Part shown: positions 34,062-42,606 of the stretch, one piece after another
How the letters are laid out: every line of letters begins with the position of its first letter
How positions within the stretch are numbered: position 1 is the first letter of the stretch
Assembly (NCBI RefSeq): GCF_014892575.1
Contig: NZ_JADBGI010000005.1
Span: 248,001 to 312,000 of the forward strand
DNA: 64,000 bases
Direction: 5' to 3'
Source of the DNA: Nocardiopsis coralli
GTDB taxonomy: Bacteria > Actinomycetota > Actinomycetes > Streptosporangiales > Streptosporangiaceae
Program-made: the position numbers and the translations under genes
Notes under the pieces: model-generated
What the model was told of the DNA's origin: nothing
The model's input: the letters and a program-made list of their open reading frames with translations, nothing else
Databases searched by the model: none

Positions 34062-34705
34062 CGGTCCTCCCTGAGGATTCGGTGGAGCCGGCGCTTGAGC
34101 CGCCGCCGCTCCACGGGTGTGGTCTCGCCGGGGTGGGCCTGACCGAGGTAGTAGCGGGCCGCACGCCGGTCGGCGGGATCGGTGAGGGTGCCCAGGGCGC
34201 GGTGCAACGCTTCGTGCACCTCCTTGCGCAGGTACAGCGCCTCGGGGTCCAGCTCGTCGGAACTGTCGTCCGGGCGCCTCGCCGCCAGCGCGTGCGGGTC
34301 CACGGGATGCAGACCGAGGCCGTTGCGGCGTTGGCGCGCACACGTGGAACGGGTGACCCGGCGCAGCCAGTGGCGCAGGTGGTGCGGTGAGTGCAGGTGG
34401 GGCAGGTGCTGGTTGAGGGTCAGCCACACGGTCTGCACGGCGTCCTCGCGGTCGGGCGAGCCCAGGCGGTAGGAGCTCGCGATGGCGTTGACCATGGGCA
34501 GGTGCCGGTCGACGATGACCGTCCAGGCGTCGGCGTCGCCCTCCCGCGCTCGGGCGACCAGGGCACCGTCGTCCTCGTCCGTTCTGGCCGGAACCGGCAA
34601 TTCGGGCGGGGTTTTACCCTCGGATGTGGTCGAAAGTACCGTTTTCCATGGCTCGTCCGTGCCGTGTGTGCCCTCACCCGGCTGGTCTGGCACAACCGCC
34701 CCCAT
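34058..34705 (-). CDS. ECF-like RNA polymerase sigma factor
   Basis: The 215-residue protein has an acidic N-terminus and a sigma region 2 (about residues 55-120: WTVIVDRHLPMVNAIASSYR, DREDAVQTVWLTL, LRHWLRRVTRS). The C-terminal part is helical (YLRKEVHEALHRALGTL...RRLKRRLHRIL) but lacks a clear region 4 helix-turn-helix, so promoter -35 recognition may be altered or lost. No anti-sigma gene is adjacent. A CATAAT hexamer overlaps ATG 34705; if that is the promoter -10, translation must begin further in, for example at GTG 34693. GGGAG about ten bases before the ATG supports 34705. Confidence 0.72.
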   Translation of the reverse strand: MGAVVPDQPGEGTHGTDEPWKTVLSTTSEGKTPPELPVPARTDEDDGALVARAREGDADAWTVIVDRHLPMVNAIASSYRLGSPDREDAVQTVWLTLNQHLPHLHSPHHLRHWLRRVTRSTCARQRRNGLGLHPVDPHALAARRPDDSSDELDPEALYLRKEVHEALHRALGTLTDPADRRAARYYLGQAHPGETTPVERRRLKRRLHRILREDR

Positions 34706-34911
34706 TATGATCGGACTCCCTGCCCTTATGAAGCTCACGGTAACCGCTGAGACCCTCGGGCACGGGGGTAACGCAGGAAAACGACCAGCGTGACCGCTGG
34801 TTCTCCAGGTGCCCTTGCGGCACAATGGGGCAAACGCATCAAGGCGGGTATGCAACCTTCTCGTGGTACGAGGGCGTCGGGGAAGCGCACTCGTTCGTAT
34901 CAGGAGGTTCG

Positions 34912-35406
34912 GTGTCCGCACGTGGCGTCTTGTACGTCCACTCCGCGCCCGCGGCGCTGTGCCCACACGTCGAGTGGGCGGTCGCGGGTGTCGTCGGAGT
35001 GCCCGTCAAACTCGATTGGGTCGCCCAGCCGGCGGCCCCAGGAAACCACCGGGCCGAGCTCAACTGGCAGGGAAAGCCCGGAACGGCCGGGGCCGTGGCC
35101 TCGGCCCTCAACGCGTGGCAGCGGCTGCGGTTCGAGGTGACCGAGGAGGGATCGCCCGGCTGTGACGGTGTCCGCTACAGCTACACACCCTCTCTCGGCA
35201 TGTTCACCTCCATCATGAGCGCCGCCGGCGAGGTCCTCGTGCCCGAAGGCCGCCTGCGCGCGGCCGCCGAACAGGCCGCCGCCGGGGGGATCGACCTCGC
35301 CACCCAGCTCGACCTGCTCACCGGCAAGGCCTGGGACGAGGAGCTCGAACCGTTCCGTTACGCGGGTGACGGCGCCCCCGTGCGCTGGCTGCACGCCGTC
35401 GGCTGA
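34912..35406 (+). CDS. DUF3145 family protein
   Basis: The 164-residue protein is typical of DUF3145: ARGVLYVHSAPAALCPHVEWAVAG at the start, LDWVAQPAAPG, LRFEVTEEGSPGCDGVRY, and the ending AWDEELEPFRYAGDGAPVRWLH. The family is restricted to actinomycetes as far as I know; no function is assigned. GTG 34912 has a very good CAGGAGGT at 34901-34908. It is divergent from the sigma-like gene. Confidence 0.88.
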   Translation: MSARGVLYVHSAPAALCPHVEWAVAGVVGVPVKLDWVAQPAAPGNHRAELNWQGKPGTAGAVASALNAWQRLRFEVTEEGSPGCDGVRYSYTPSLGMFTSIMSAAGEVLVPEGRLRAAAEQAAAGGIDLATQLDLLTGKAWDEELEPFRYAGDGAPVRWLHAVG

Positions 35407-35464
35407 GACCGGGTCTCCGGCGGATCGCCGTGCCCTGGGGAGCCGTGCCCGCCACGCAACACCC

Positions 35465-35911
35465 TCAGGAGCTCTGCCTGGGGTCCACCGCCGACACCAG
35501 AAGCAGCGTCGCCCAGATCGCGAGGGGAACCGCGGGCCAGAAGGGGAGCAGGACCCCGCCCACCAGGCTGGTCACGCCCCACAGGCCCGTGAGTACCGCG
35601 GCGGCACCGCCCCACCAGCGCCACTCCTCTTTCCACTCGCGCAGCGGGATCATCCACGAACCGGCGTCGCCGCCGCGCCGCGTCTCGTTGAACCGGGGGC
35701 GCCGACCCGAGGACGTGGGGCGCGGGAGGTCGGCGGTGAGGGGGTTGAGCTCTCCCAGGCGCACCGCACCCAACGCCACCCCGACCCGGCGTTCGTACTC
35801 GTCGCGGTCGAGGCGGCCCTCGACGAAGGCACGTGTGAGGCGTTCGACGGTGAGGTCGCGTTCGCCGTCGGAGGCTCGTATCTGTTTCAGCGGCAGACGT
35901 TGGTCCTGCAC
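35465..35911 (-). CDS. DUF1707 domain membrane protein
   Basis: The 148-residue protein starts with a DUF1707 domain (about residues 8-58: IRASDGERDLTVERLTRAF, EGRLDRDEYERRV), a short helical module common in actinobacterial membrane proteins. It ends with two membrane segments (about 98-120 and 123-145). Function unknown. GTG 35911 is used because GGGGGTGGG precedes it and the domain begins soon after. Convergent with DUF3145. Confidence 0.8.
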   Translation of the reverse strand: MQDQRLPLKQIRASDGERDLTVERLTRAFVEGRLDRDEYERRVGVALGAVRLGELNPLTADLPRPTSSGRRPRFNETRRGGDAGSWMIPLREWKEEWRWWGGAAAVLTGLWGVTSLVGGVLLPFWPAVPLAIWATLLLVSAVDPRQSS

Positions 35912-36038
35912 TTCCCACCCCCACAGGTGCGAGCTGGTGCCCACACGATACGTGCCACGCCGGGGCGCGGAAAGGCCTTGTGGGCGCCACTTTCGGGCGC
36001 CCGGGCCAAGGTTCGGTGAAGCGCGTTCCAGCCCCCGG

Positions 36039-36833
36039 TCAGTTCGCCAACCAGTGCGCGACCTGCCGCCCCGTGGAGGGGTCGGCGGCGGCGACGAGGC
36101 CGGTGTGCTCCCACGGTCCGCGGAAGCCGAACCCGCCCCCGTCGAGCCGGGTCACGTGCCCGCCCACCTCCGAGAGCAGCAGCGCCGGCGCGGCCACGTC
36201 CCAGTCGCGGACGGGGACGTCCTTGACGAACAGGTGCGCGGCGCCCTCGGCGATCCGGCACAGCTTCAGGGAGATACTGCCGCTCTCCAGGTACCGGCCG
36301 TAACCGAACCGCTCCTGCACCTGCAGCGCCACCCCGCGCGGTTCCGGGGTGTTGTCGGTGAGCACCCCCGTACCCGGCGGACAGGAACCCAACGGCGGCA
36401 TCGGAACCCCGTCGCGGCGGGCACCCCGGCCCCGCACGGCCGTGTAGAGGGTGTCGCTGTCGGGTGCGTGCACCGCCGCCACCTCGGGGCGTTCGCCGAT
36501 GATGAGCGCGGCCTGGGTGACGTAACCGGCGAACCCGTGCGTGTAACTGGCGGTGCCGTCGATGGGGTCGATGAGCCAGTAACGCGAGGGCCGGTACCGG
36601 GGCAGGCTCGCCGGATCCTCCTCGCTCAGCACCGGGATGGTCGGGTCGATCGCCGCGAGCCGCTCGCTCAGCGCCCGGTGCGCCATGGTGTCCGCGCGGG
36701 CCTTGAACTGGCTGCCCTCCCAGACGCCGTCCAGGCTCGCCGGGTCCTCGCGCCACGTGCGCAGCAGGGCCCCGACCCCGGTGACGGCCGAGGCCAGGGA
36801 CTCCGACAGCGGATGGGTCTCCGGGGCGGTCAC
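36039..36833 (-). CDS. Inositol monophosphatase/CysQ family phosphatase
   Basis: The 264-residue lithium-sensitive-type phosphatase has metal-binding motifs LSEEDPAS, IDPIDGTASYTHG and the C-terminal VRDWDVAAPAL. These place it with inositol monophosphatase, histidinol phosphatase HisN and CysQ; the substrate is not fixed by the motifs. GTG 36833 overlaps the TGA of the ATP-grasp gene (GTGA, 36830-36833). The two proteins are thus translationally coupled and likely act in one pathway. Confidence 0.85.
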   Translation of the reverse strand: MTAPETHPLSESLASAVTGVGALLRTWREDPASLDGVWEGSQFKARADTMAHRALSERLAAIDPTIPVLSEEDPASLPRYRPSRYWLIDPIDGTASYTHGFAGYVTQAALIIGERPEVAAVHAPDSDTLYTAVRGRGARRDGVPMPPLGSCPPGTGVLTDNTPEPRGVALQVQERFGYGRYLESGSISLKLCRIAEGAAHLFVKDVPVRDWDVAAPALLLSEVGGHVTRLDGGGFGFRGPWEHTGLVAAADPSTGRQVAHWLAN

Positions 36834-37903
36834 CGCGCACGCACCGGGGCGCGGTGGTCGGCCGGGACACCCTCGCGCGCGGGCGGCGCCGCGGGCGGGG
36901 AGGCCGGCGAGATCCCGTGGGAGGCGAACTGGGTCTCGCTCAGGAACTCGTCGGTCCAGCGCCGCACCATGGCCACACCCTCCTGCCAGTCGTCGCGGAG
37001 CCGGGGACCGCCCGCCGTCGCCTGGTGCAGCAGCCCGGCGATCTCGTCGACCCCGGACGCCACGGTCAGCGCCGCGGTCGAGGAGAAACGCGGGTTGATC
37101 TCGAATACACGCGGCCGGCCCTCCGGGTCCAGGCACAGCTGCACGTTGAAGGGCCCGTCGGCGCGCAGGGCCCGCTGCACCGCGCGGCAGGCCTCGATCA
37201 CCGCCTGGTTCCGCCGGGTCACGGCGTACTTGGTGACGCCCTGCTTGAGCACGACCTCCTTGGGCACCACCGCCTGCACCCCGCCGTCGCGCCACACGAC
37301 GACGGAGACGGTGTACTCGGGGCCGGTGATGCGCTCCTGCACGATGAGGTCGTCGGCGGGGTACCCGCTCTCGGCCACGACCCGGGCCAGGTCACGGGCG
37401 GAGTCGACGAAGGCGACCCCGCGGCTGCCGCGTCCGCTGCGGGGTTTGACGACCAGTCCCTCCGGCGGGGCGCCGGCGGCCTGCACGGGCCACCGGGAGG
37501 CGGTCCAGGTGCGCGGAACACCGACGCCGGCGGCCTCGAGCTCGCGCATGAGCACGTACTTGTCCAGGCAGGTCCGGACGAACTCGGGGCGGGGCAGGAG
37601 CACGGTCGTGGCCGGGCCCTCGAGCGTGCCGACCGCCAGGAGTTCCTCGTCGACGAGCGGGATCACCGCGACGGGTTCCTCCTCGGCGACCAACTGCCGC
37701 ATCCGGGGCAGGAACGCCTCGCTGTCGCCGGGCGGGACCAGACATCCGCGGTCGGCCAGGTACAGGCCGGGGGCGGTCGGATCGACGTCGGTGGCCACCA
37801 CACGGAACCCTCTGGACCGCAGGTGGAGGATGGTGCCCGGTGTGGGCGCCGAGCCGGCGGTGGTCACCACGACGGTCGGTCGCGTCGCTGTCTGGTCTGG
37901 CAC
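36830..37903 (-). CDS. ATP-grasp ligase
   Basis: The 357-residue ATP-grasp protein has an N-terminal Rossmann-like part (PTVVVTTAGSAPTPG). The ATP-grasp core includes GLVVKPRSGRGSRGV and the Mg-binding FEINPRFSS (Glu268, Asn270). The group is close to carbamoyl-phosphate synthase-like ligases that join a carboxylate to an amine or acid. No partner carrying an acceptor is nearby besides the coupled phosphatase. GTG 37903 has GAGGGG about ten bases upstream. The tail after residue 335 is Pro/Ala-rich. Confidence 0.82.
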   Translation of the reverse strand: MPDQTATRPTVVVTTAGSAPTPGTILHLRSRGFRVVATDVDPTAPGLYLADRGCLVPPGDSEAFLPRMRQLVAEEEPVAVIPLVDEELLAVGTLEGPATTVLLPRPEFVRTCLDKYVLMRELEAAGVGVPRTWTASRWPVQAAGAPPEGLVVKPRSGRGSRGVAFVDSARDLARVVAESGYPADDLIVQERITGPEYTVSVVVWRDGGVQAVVPKEVVLKQGVTKYAVTRRNQAVIEACRAVQRALRADGPFNVQLCLDPEGRPRVFEINPRFSSTAALTVASGVDEIAGLLHQATAGGPRLRDDWQEGVAMVRRWTDEFLSETQFASHGISPASPPAAPPAREGVPADHRAPVRAR

Positions 37904-38204
37904 CGGTGCACCCCTCGAGGCGGTCTGGGAGACAGGGAGGCTGGTCAGGCCACAGAGAGTAACGCCGAAAAGCCGGACGGGTGGAGGAATGGCCGGTTCC
38001 GGTTGGGTGATTGTCGGACGTGAACCTTTCGGGGGTCTCGCGCGTGTACCCAGAGCCCCCGGGAGGAAAGGGTGAGGGCGGACGGTGGCCGGGGAGACCA
38101 CCGCCCGCCCTCTGGGCCCGCTCGGCGAATGCCCGGTCGCCGGAGACCGAACAGGTCCCGGCCGACGTTCCGGACGGTCGCGCCGCTGCTGCGGGCCGGC
38201 GCCG
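37904..38204. other. Intergenic region with a terminator
   Basis: The region between the ATP-grasp gene and the PEBP gene carries a hairpin at 38074-38112 (terminator of the PEBP gene on the minus strand) and then sequence where the ATP-grasp promoter should lie. No gene seen. Confidence 0.45.
38074..38112 (-). terminator. Hairpin terminator of the PEBP gene
   Basis: A 15-bp stem with one mismatch (38074-38088 with 38098-38112) has a 9-base loop. Confidence 0.65.
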
Positions 38205-38732
38205 TTACTGCTCGTAGACCGGGGTGATGATCGCCCGGGCCAGCGTGTGCGAGAACAGGTTGAAGCCGAGGAAGGCCGGGCTCGCCGACTCGTCGACCTC
38301 GAGGCGGGGCACGTCCACCGCGTGCACGGCGAACATGTAGCGGTGCGGACCGTGCCCGGGAGGCGGACCGGCGCCGATGTAGCGGTGGCTCCCGGCGTCG
38401 TTGCGCAGGGTCACCGCGCCCTCGGGCAGGCCCGAGCCGTCACCCGCGCCGGAGGCCAGCTCCGTGACGCCGGCGGGGATGTTGGCGACCGCCCAGTGCC
38501 AGAAACCGCTGGCGGTGGGGGCGTCCGGGTCGAAGCAGGTGACGGCGAAGCTCTGGGTGCCCTCCGGGAACCCGCTCCAGGACAGCTGCGGCGAGACGTC
38601 CTCGCCGCCGGCGCCCATGATCCCGCTGACCTGCGGCTTGGGCAGGGTCTGGCCCTCGGCCACGTCGGTGCTCGTGACCGTGAACGACGGGACCTCCGGC
38701 AGGAAGTCGTAGGGGGAGGGTGGCGTGGCCAC
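38205..38732 (-). CDS. YbhB/YbcL (PEBP) family protein
   Basis: The 175-residue protein is a phosphatidylethanolamine-binding-protein fold of the bacterial YbhB type. It has [29 protein letters not shown] (split here only for reading), [13 protein letters not shown], and [19 protein letters not shown], with the ligand-pocket Asp/Pro and His residues. Its cellular role is unclear; some homologues affect kinase signalling or bind small anions. GTG 38732 has AGGAGG nine bases upstream. Confidence 0.9.
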   Translation of the reverse strand: MATPPSPYDFLPEVPSFTVTSTDVAEGQTLPKPQVSGIMGAGGEDVSPQLSWSGFPEGTQSFAVTCFDPDAPTASGFWHWAVANIPAGVTELASGAGDGSGLPEGAVTLRNDAGSHRYIGAGPPPGHGPHRYMFAVHAVDVPRLEVDESASPAFLGFNLFSHTLARAIITPVYEQ

Positions 38733-38888
38733 TGGCTGGGCCTCCTTCGTTCGCTTCGGGTGTGCCTTCGGTTACGAACATACGCCCCAGCGGCCCTTGA
38801 TTCACACGTGGTGGGGCGGGGCGGCGGTGCGGCGCGCGGGGTATCAGGGGCGTGCCCCGGGGAAGGATCGGGAAGACCGCCAGGGGGT

Positions 38889-38915
38889 GTCAACAAACCG
38901 ACCGGGCGGTATGGT
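38889..38915 (+). promoter_or_regulatory. Promoter TGTCAA ... TATGGT
   Basis: TATGGT at 38910-38915 follows TGTCAA by 15 bases (or GTGTCA by 17). The ATG at 38948 has AGGGAG upstream, so this gene has a normal leader. Confidence 0.4.
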
Positions 38916-38947
38916 CTCCAGGGACACCCGACCCACAGGGAGACGCC

Positions 38948-39919
38948 ATGACCACCCCCCGCTGGGGTATCACCGTTCCGTTCGAAGGACTGTCCCTCCT
39001 CGACCAGAAGGACCTCTTCCAGCGCATGCCCGACCTCGGCTACACCGACGTGTGGTCGGCCGAGGCCAACGGCAACGACGCCTTCACCCCGCTCGTCCTC
39101 GCGAGCCAGTGGGCCCCGCAGCTGCGGCTCGGCACCGCGATCGTGCCCGTGTACACACGCGGCCCCGCCACCCTGGCCATGAGCGCCGCGAGCCTCGCCG
39201 CGGCCGCGCCCGGGCGGTTCGCGCTCGGGGTGGGCACGTCCTCCAACGTGATCGTCGAGCGGTGGAACTCGATCCCGTTCGAGGAGCCGTACAAGCGCAT
39301 GCGGGACACGGTGCGTTTCCTGCGCACCGCACTGACCGGGGAGAAGGTCAAGGCCGACTACGACACGTTCTCCGTCAACGGCTTCAAGCTCGCCACACCG
39401 CCCGAGCAGAGCCCCCCGATCCTCGTCGCCGCGCTTCGCCAGGGCATGCTGCGGCTCGCCGGCCGCGAGGGCGACGGCGCCATCATCAACTGGCTCTCCG
39501 CCGAGGACGTGCGCACCGTCGCCCCGCACGTGCGCCAGTACGGCGAGGACAAGGAGATCGTCGCGCGGATCTTCGTCGTGCCCGACACCGACGCCGAGAC
39601 CGCGCGCAACATCGGGCGCTGGGCGATCTCGGCCTACCTCAACGTCCCGGTCTACCGGGCCTTCCACGAGTGGCTGGGGCGCGAGGAGCTCGGCCCCATG
39701 TGGAAGAAGTGGGAGGAGGGCGACCGCAAGGGCGCGCTGGCCGCGATCCCGGACTCCGTCGTCGACGACCTCATCGTGCACGGGCCCGCGGAGCAGTGCC
39801 GCGAACGGGTGCAGGCCTACGTCGAGAACGGGGTCACCACGCCCGCGATCGCGCCCATCACCCCGCCCGGAACCGACCCCGCCGCCGTCGTGCGCGCCCT
39901 CGCCCCGGTTCGGTCCTGA
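38948..39919 (+). CDS. LLM-class F420-dependent oxidoreductase
   Basis: The 323-residue luciferase-like TIM-barrel protein has the N-terminal WGITVPFEGL, LGTAIVPVYTRGPATLAM, and the coenzyme-binding region RFALGVGTSSNVIVERWN. These fit the F420-dependent branch rather than FMN luciferases, as is usual in actinomycetes. It would transfer hydride between F420 and an unknown substrate. ATG 38948 has AGGGAGA upstream. Convergent with the PucR regulator; a weak 8-bp hairpin (39926-39955) lies between. Confidence 0.88.
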   Translation: MTTPRWGITVPFEGLSLLDQKDLFQRMPDLGYTDVWSAEANGNDAFTPLVLASQWAPQLRLGTAIVPVYTRGPATLAMSAASLAAAAPGRFALGVGTSSNVIVERWNSIPFEEPYKRMRDTVRFLRTALTGEKVKADYDTFSVNGFKLATPPEQSPPILVAALRQGMLRLAGREGDGAIINWLSAEDVRTVAPHVRQYGEDKEIVARIFVVPDTDAETARNIGRWAISAYLNVPVYRAFHEWLGREELGPMWKKWEEGDRKGALAAIPDSVVDDLIVHGPAEQCRERVQAYVENGVTTPAIAPITPPGTDPAAVVRALAPVRS

Positions 39920-40072
39920 ACGTGCGGTGCGGGTGTGCCCCGGCGCGCCCGCACCAGGTCGGCTCGCGGGCCGACCCGGATCGGTGCGGTGATGGCCGGA
40001 GCCGTGCCACACGGGTTCCGGGCAGCGGCCTGCCCGCCTCCGGGTTCGGGCGGGCGCAGCTTGTGTACCGGG

Positions 40073-41287
40073 TCAGTCCTCCAAGGGACCGAGCAGGCGC
40101 CGGGCCCGCAACACGAGTTCCAGCTCGAACCGCTCGGCCGGGTCGCGCAGGCGCTCGCCGAACAGCCCTTCCAGCTGCCGCATCCGGTACCGCACGGTCT
40201 GCGGGTGGATCTGCAGGCGTTCGGCGGCCTCGTTCGCGTTGAACCCGGACTCCAACCACGCCAGCAGCGTGTCCGCCATGCGCTCGCGCTGTTGTTCGCG
40301 CAGCCCCGAGAGCGGTGCGAGGCGGGCGCGCGCCATCGCCCCCACGAGCCCCGTGTCGCGTGAGAGAAGCAGTTCCGGAAGGTGGTCGTCCCAGCGCACC
40401 ACGTCCCCGCCGGCGACGACCCCCGACCCCACCAGTTCGGCCAGGTCACGGGCGCGGACCAGGGACTCCGGCGCACGCCCCAGGGGCACGCTCGGCCCCA
40501 GCACGACCCCGAACCCGCGGAAGACCCGCTCCAACGCCCGCGGCCGACCCGGGCCCTCGGGGTCGGGTACGAGCGCGCGGGGCTCGGCCCGGTCCAGGTC
40601 CACCAACACCTCGCCCGGGAGCAGCGGAGCCGGTTCGACCTGGCCCTCCTGGTGCAGCAGCGCCACCGCCACCCGCTCGGGCACCCGCCACCGCGCGGCA
40701 CGGGCCAGGCCGCTGACGGCGCGCGCGTCGTACTCGGTTCCTGTCTCGCCCAGCAGGACCCGGGACAGGCGGGTCCGGCGGCGGCGCAGGGCGTCCACCC
40801 CGGCGCCGCGCACCCGCGCGTGCCCCTGCGCGGCCGCGGTGGAGATCTCCTCCTGGAACGCGAAGATCGCCTCGCCGATCGGGCCCATGTACCGGTGCGT
40901 GCGCGGATCGGAGTCGGCCATGTGCCGCCACGCGACGGCGGCGGTGGTGCGCATCGCCGTGTGCAGGCACTCCAGGGTGCGGCCGAAGCGGGCCTCGTGC
41001 TCGCCGTAGGCACGGAACTGTGCCGCCAGGCCCTCGGCCCGCTCCTCGGCGCCGGCGGGGTGCTCCACCCGTTCCAGGAACGATCCGAGCGCGGTGGTCA
41101 GCAGTGCGTGGAGCTGTTCGGACTCCTCGGGTTCCAGGGGTGCGCCGTGCCCCTCGGCCCGGTGCCGGATACCGTCGAGCGCCTCTTCGGCCATCGCCGG
41201 GACCAGGGCGCGCAGGGGAACGCCCACGTCGGGAGGGATCTCCGCGAACGGGTCGGACCTCCGGCTCTCCCGAAGCGGATAGGTCAT
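40073..41287 (-). CDS. PucR/CdaR-family transcriptional regulator
   Basis: The 404-residue protein has an N-terminal helical domain, a central GGDEF-like CdaR module (about residues 170-290), and a C-terminal PucR helix-turn-helix: GFNANEAAERLQIHPQTVRY followed by RMRQLEGLFG. Such regulators respond to purines or sugar acids in some bacteria; the ligand here is unknown. ATG 41287 has GGAGGTG immediately upstream. No target can be assigned, though the LLM oxidoreductase gene is convergent. Confidence 0.86.
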   Translation of the reverse strand: MTYPLRESRRSDPFAEIPPDVGVPLRALVPAMAEEALDGIRHRAEGHGAPLEPEESEQLHALLTTALGSFLERVEHPAGAEERAEGLAAQFRAYGEHEARFGRTLECLHTAMRTTAAVAWRHMADSDPRTHRYMGPIGEAIFAFQEEISTAAAQGHARVRGAGVDALRRRRTRLSRVLLGETGTEYDARAVSGLARAARWRVPERVAVALLHQEGQVEPAPLLPGEVLVDLDRAEPRALVPDPEGPGRPRALERVFRGFGVVLGPSVPLGRAPESLVRARDLAELVGSGVVAGGDVVRWDDHLPELLLSRDTGLVGAMARARLAPLSGLREQQRERMADTLLAWLESGFNANEAAERLQIHPQTVRYRMRQLEGLFGERLRDPAERFELELVLRARRLLGPLED

Positions 41288-41568
41288 GTTCACCTCCGGC
41301 GCGGACGCACGGCAACGCCGACCGTCCTTCGCGCCAGAAAGTCCAGAAAGTCTCGTGTGCTGCCCGTACACGACATTGGGTGATGCGGGCCACACTCCAT
41401 CCCACCAGAGGTCGCCGGAGGGGACAACCCCGGCCCGGGTGGAACGGTGTCCGACGAGGGCTCGCGCACCCTCCTGTCTGCACAAGTAGTCACGAGTCGG
41501 GCGAATGCTGTAACAATGATGCGCAATTCACACGTCTTTCCCCCCGCTCAACGAAAGGCACAACCCCC

Positions 41569-42045
41569 ATGCGAGGCATCACCCCCGTGCGACGCACCTT
41601 CCTGGCCGCCGCCCCCATCGCCCTCACCCTGGCCCTGACCGGGTGCGGAGGCGACGACGGGGCCGAGGCCGCCCCCGAGCAGGACGACGGCACCGCCGCG
41701 GCGGAGCAGGCCGCCGAGGACTTCGCCCAGGCCGTGCGCGACCGCGACGGCGAGGCCGGCTGCGCCCTGCTCGACGAGCCCGCGCAGGACCTCGTCGCCC
41801 AGACGCAGGAGGCCGACGACTGCGGCGCCGCCTTCGCCGACTACGCCGAGTCCTTGCCCGACGCCGACGGCATCGAGGTCGGCGAGGTCGAGATGGGCAC
41901 CGACCTGGACGGCGAGACCGAGATCGCCACCGCCGACATCGCCTTCCCCGGCGACGAGGAGGCCGGCGGCCTGGAGCTGCGCGAGGACGGCGAGGGCGCC
42001 TGGACCGCGACCCGCGTGCCCGGGGCCACCCTCGGCGGCGCCTGA
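41569..42045 (+). CDS. Secreted lipoprotein, small
   Basis: The 158-residue protein has an Arg-containing N-terminus, a hydrophobic core and the lipobox LTGC (Cys26), so it should be lipid-anchored outside the membrane. The mature part is very acidic, with two Cys (GCALLD and DDCGAAF) that could form a disulfide. The rest resembles the small DUF4878-like fold (one helix region then beta strands ending EGAWTATRV). No partner is adjacent. ATG 41569 follows GAAAGGC; a clear terminator hairpin follows. Confidence 0.75.
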   Translation: MRGITPVRRTFLAAAPIALTLALTGCGGDDGAEAAPEQDDGTAAAEQAAEDFAQAVRDRDGEAGCALLDEPAQDLVAQTQEADDCGAAFADYAESLPDADGIEVGEVEMGTDLDGETEIATADIAFPGDEEAGGLELREDGEGAWTATRVPGATLGGA

Positions 42046-42602
42046 CCCGGAGCGCTGTGAAAGGTATGGGCCGCGGTCGGCAGACCGCGGCCCATGCGTT
42101 TGCCCTCTGCCCTTTCCGCCCTGGTGGCTGCCCTCGGCCCACACGCCGTCGATGGGCTGAACGGGCCGGTCCCGGGAACGCCCGATGACGCCCGGGGCGC
42201 CTGTACCGGTTCGGGCGCGGTGTTCTGGGTGGATCAGCCCTTCCGTGTGGGGGAGCGCAGGGGTGGCGTGGCCGGTGCGCATCCTGTGGTGCGGGTGCAC
42301 TGCCCTCCGGCGAGGTCCGGGGCGCAGGGGGCGTGCGGCAGGTGTGTTCCGAGCGTGGGCCCCGGTCCTGGGTCCGGGGAACGCCGAAGGCATGCGGTGG
42401 GTCCTCTGCAGGACCGCCCGGATGGTCAGGGGCCGAAGTCCTCTTGTGGGCGGTACGGGGTTCCTCTAGCTTGACCGCACACCCCCACCCGAGAGGCCGG
42501 CATGTCCCCCAGGCTTTCGAACCCCTTGCCCGCCGCCCCCGCAGGTCCCGCACGCACGGCAGGCACAGGACACCCGTGCACGCCCCGGCGAGGAGCCCGG
42601 CG
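42046..42602. other. Intergenic region before the LysR gene
   Basis: After the hairpin of the lipoprotein gene comes about 370 bases of GC-rich sequence with no supported gene, then a CTAGCT hexamer near 42465 and a short upstream open frame (42502-42606). Confidence 0.45.
42066..42095 (+). terminator. Hairpin terminator of the lipoprotein gene
   Basis: A perfect 13-bp stem (42066-42078 with 42083-42095) has a GGCA loop. Confidence 0.8.
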
Positions 42603-42606
42603 GTGA
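42502..42606 (+). CDS. Possible 34-codon upstream leader ORF of the LysR gene
   Basis: ATG 42502 follows GAGAGG at about 42491 and opens a 34-codon frame, rich in Pro/Arg/Ala, whose TGA overlaps the GTG of the LysR gene (GTGA, 42603-42606). The peptide has no recognisable motif. The arrangement would couple its translation to that of the regulator. It could also be chance in GC-rich sequence. Confidence 0.35.
   Translation: MSPRLSNPLPAAPAGPARTAGTGHPCTPRRGARR

Noticed and set aside
33627-34427. Longer version of the small beta-rich protein starting upstream of 34061
   Set aside because: The extension lies over the sigma-like gene and reads Pro/Ala/Arg-rich; GGGAGG and the TTG at the sigma stop fit better.
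36834-37295. Upstream extension of the inositol-phosphatase-like gene
   Set aside because: The frame overlaps the ATP-grasp gene entirely and has no domain; the GTG at the GTGA overlap is the natural start.
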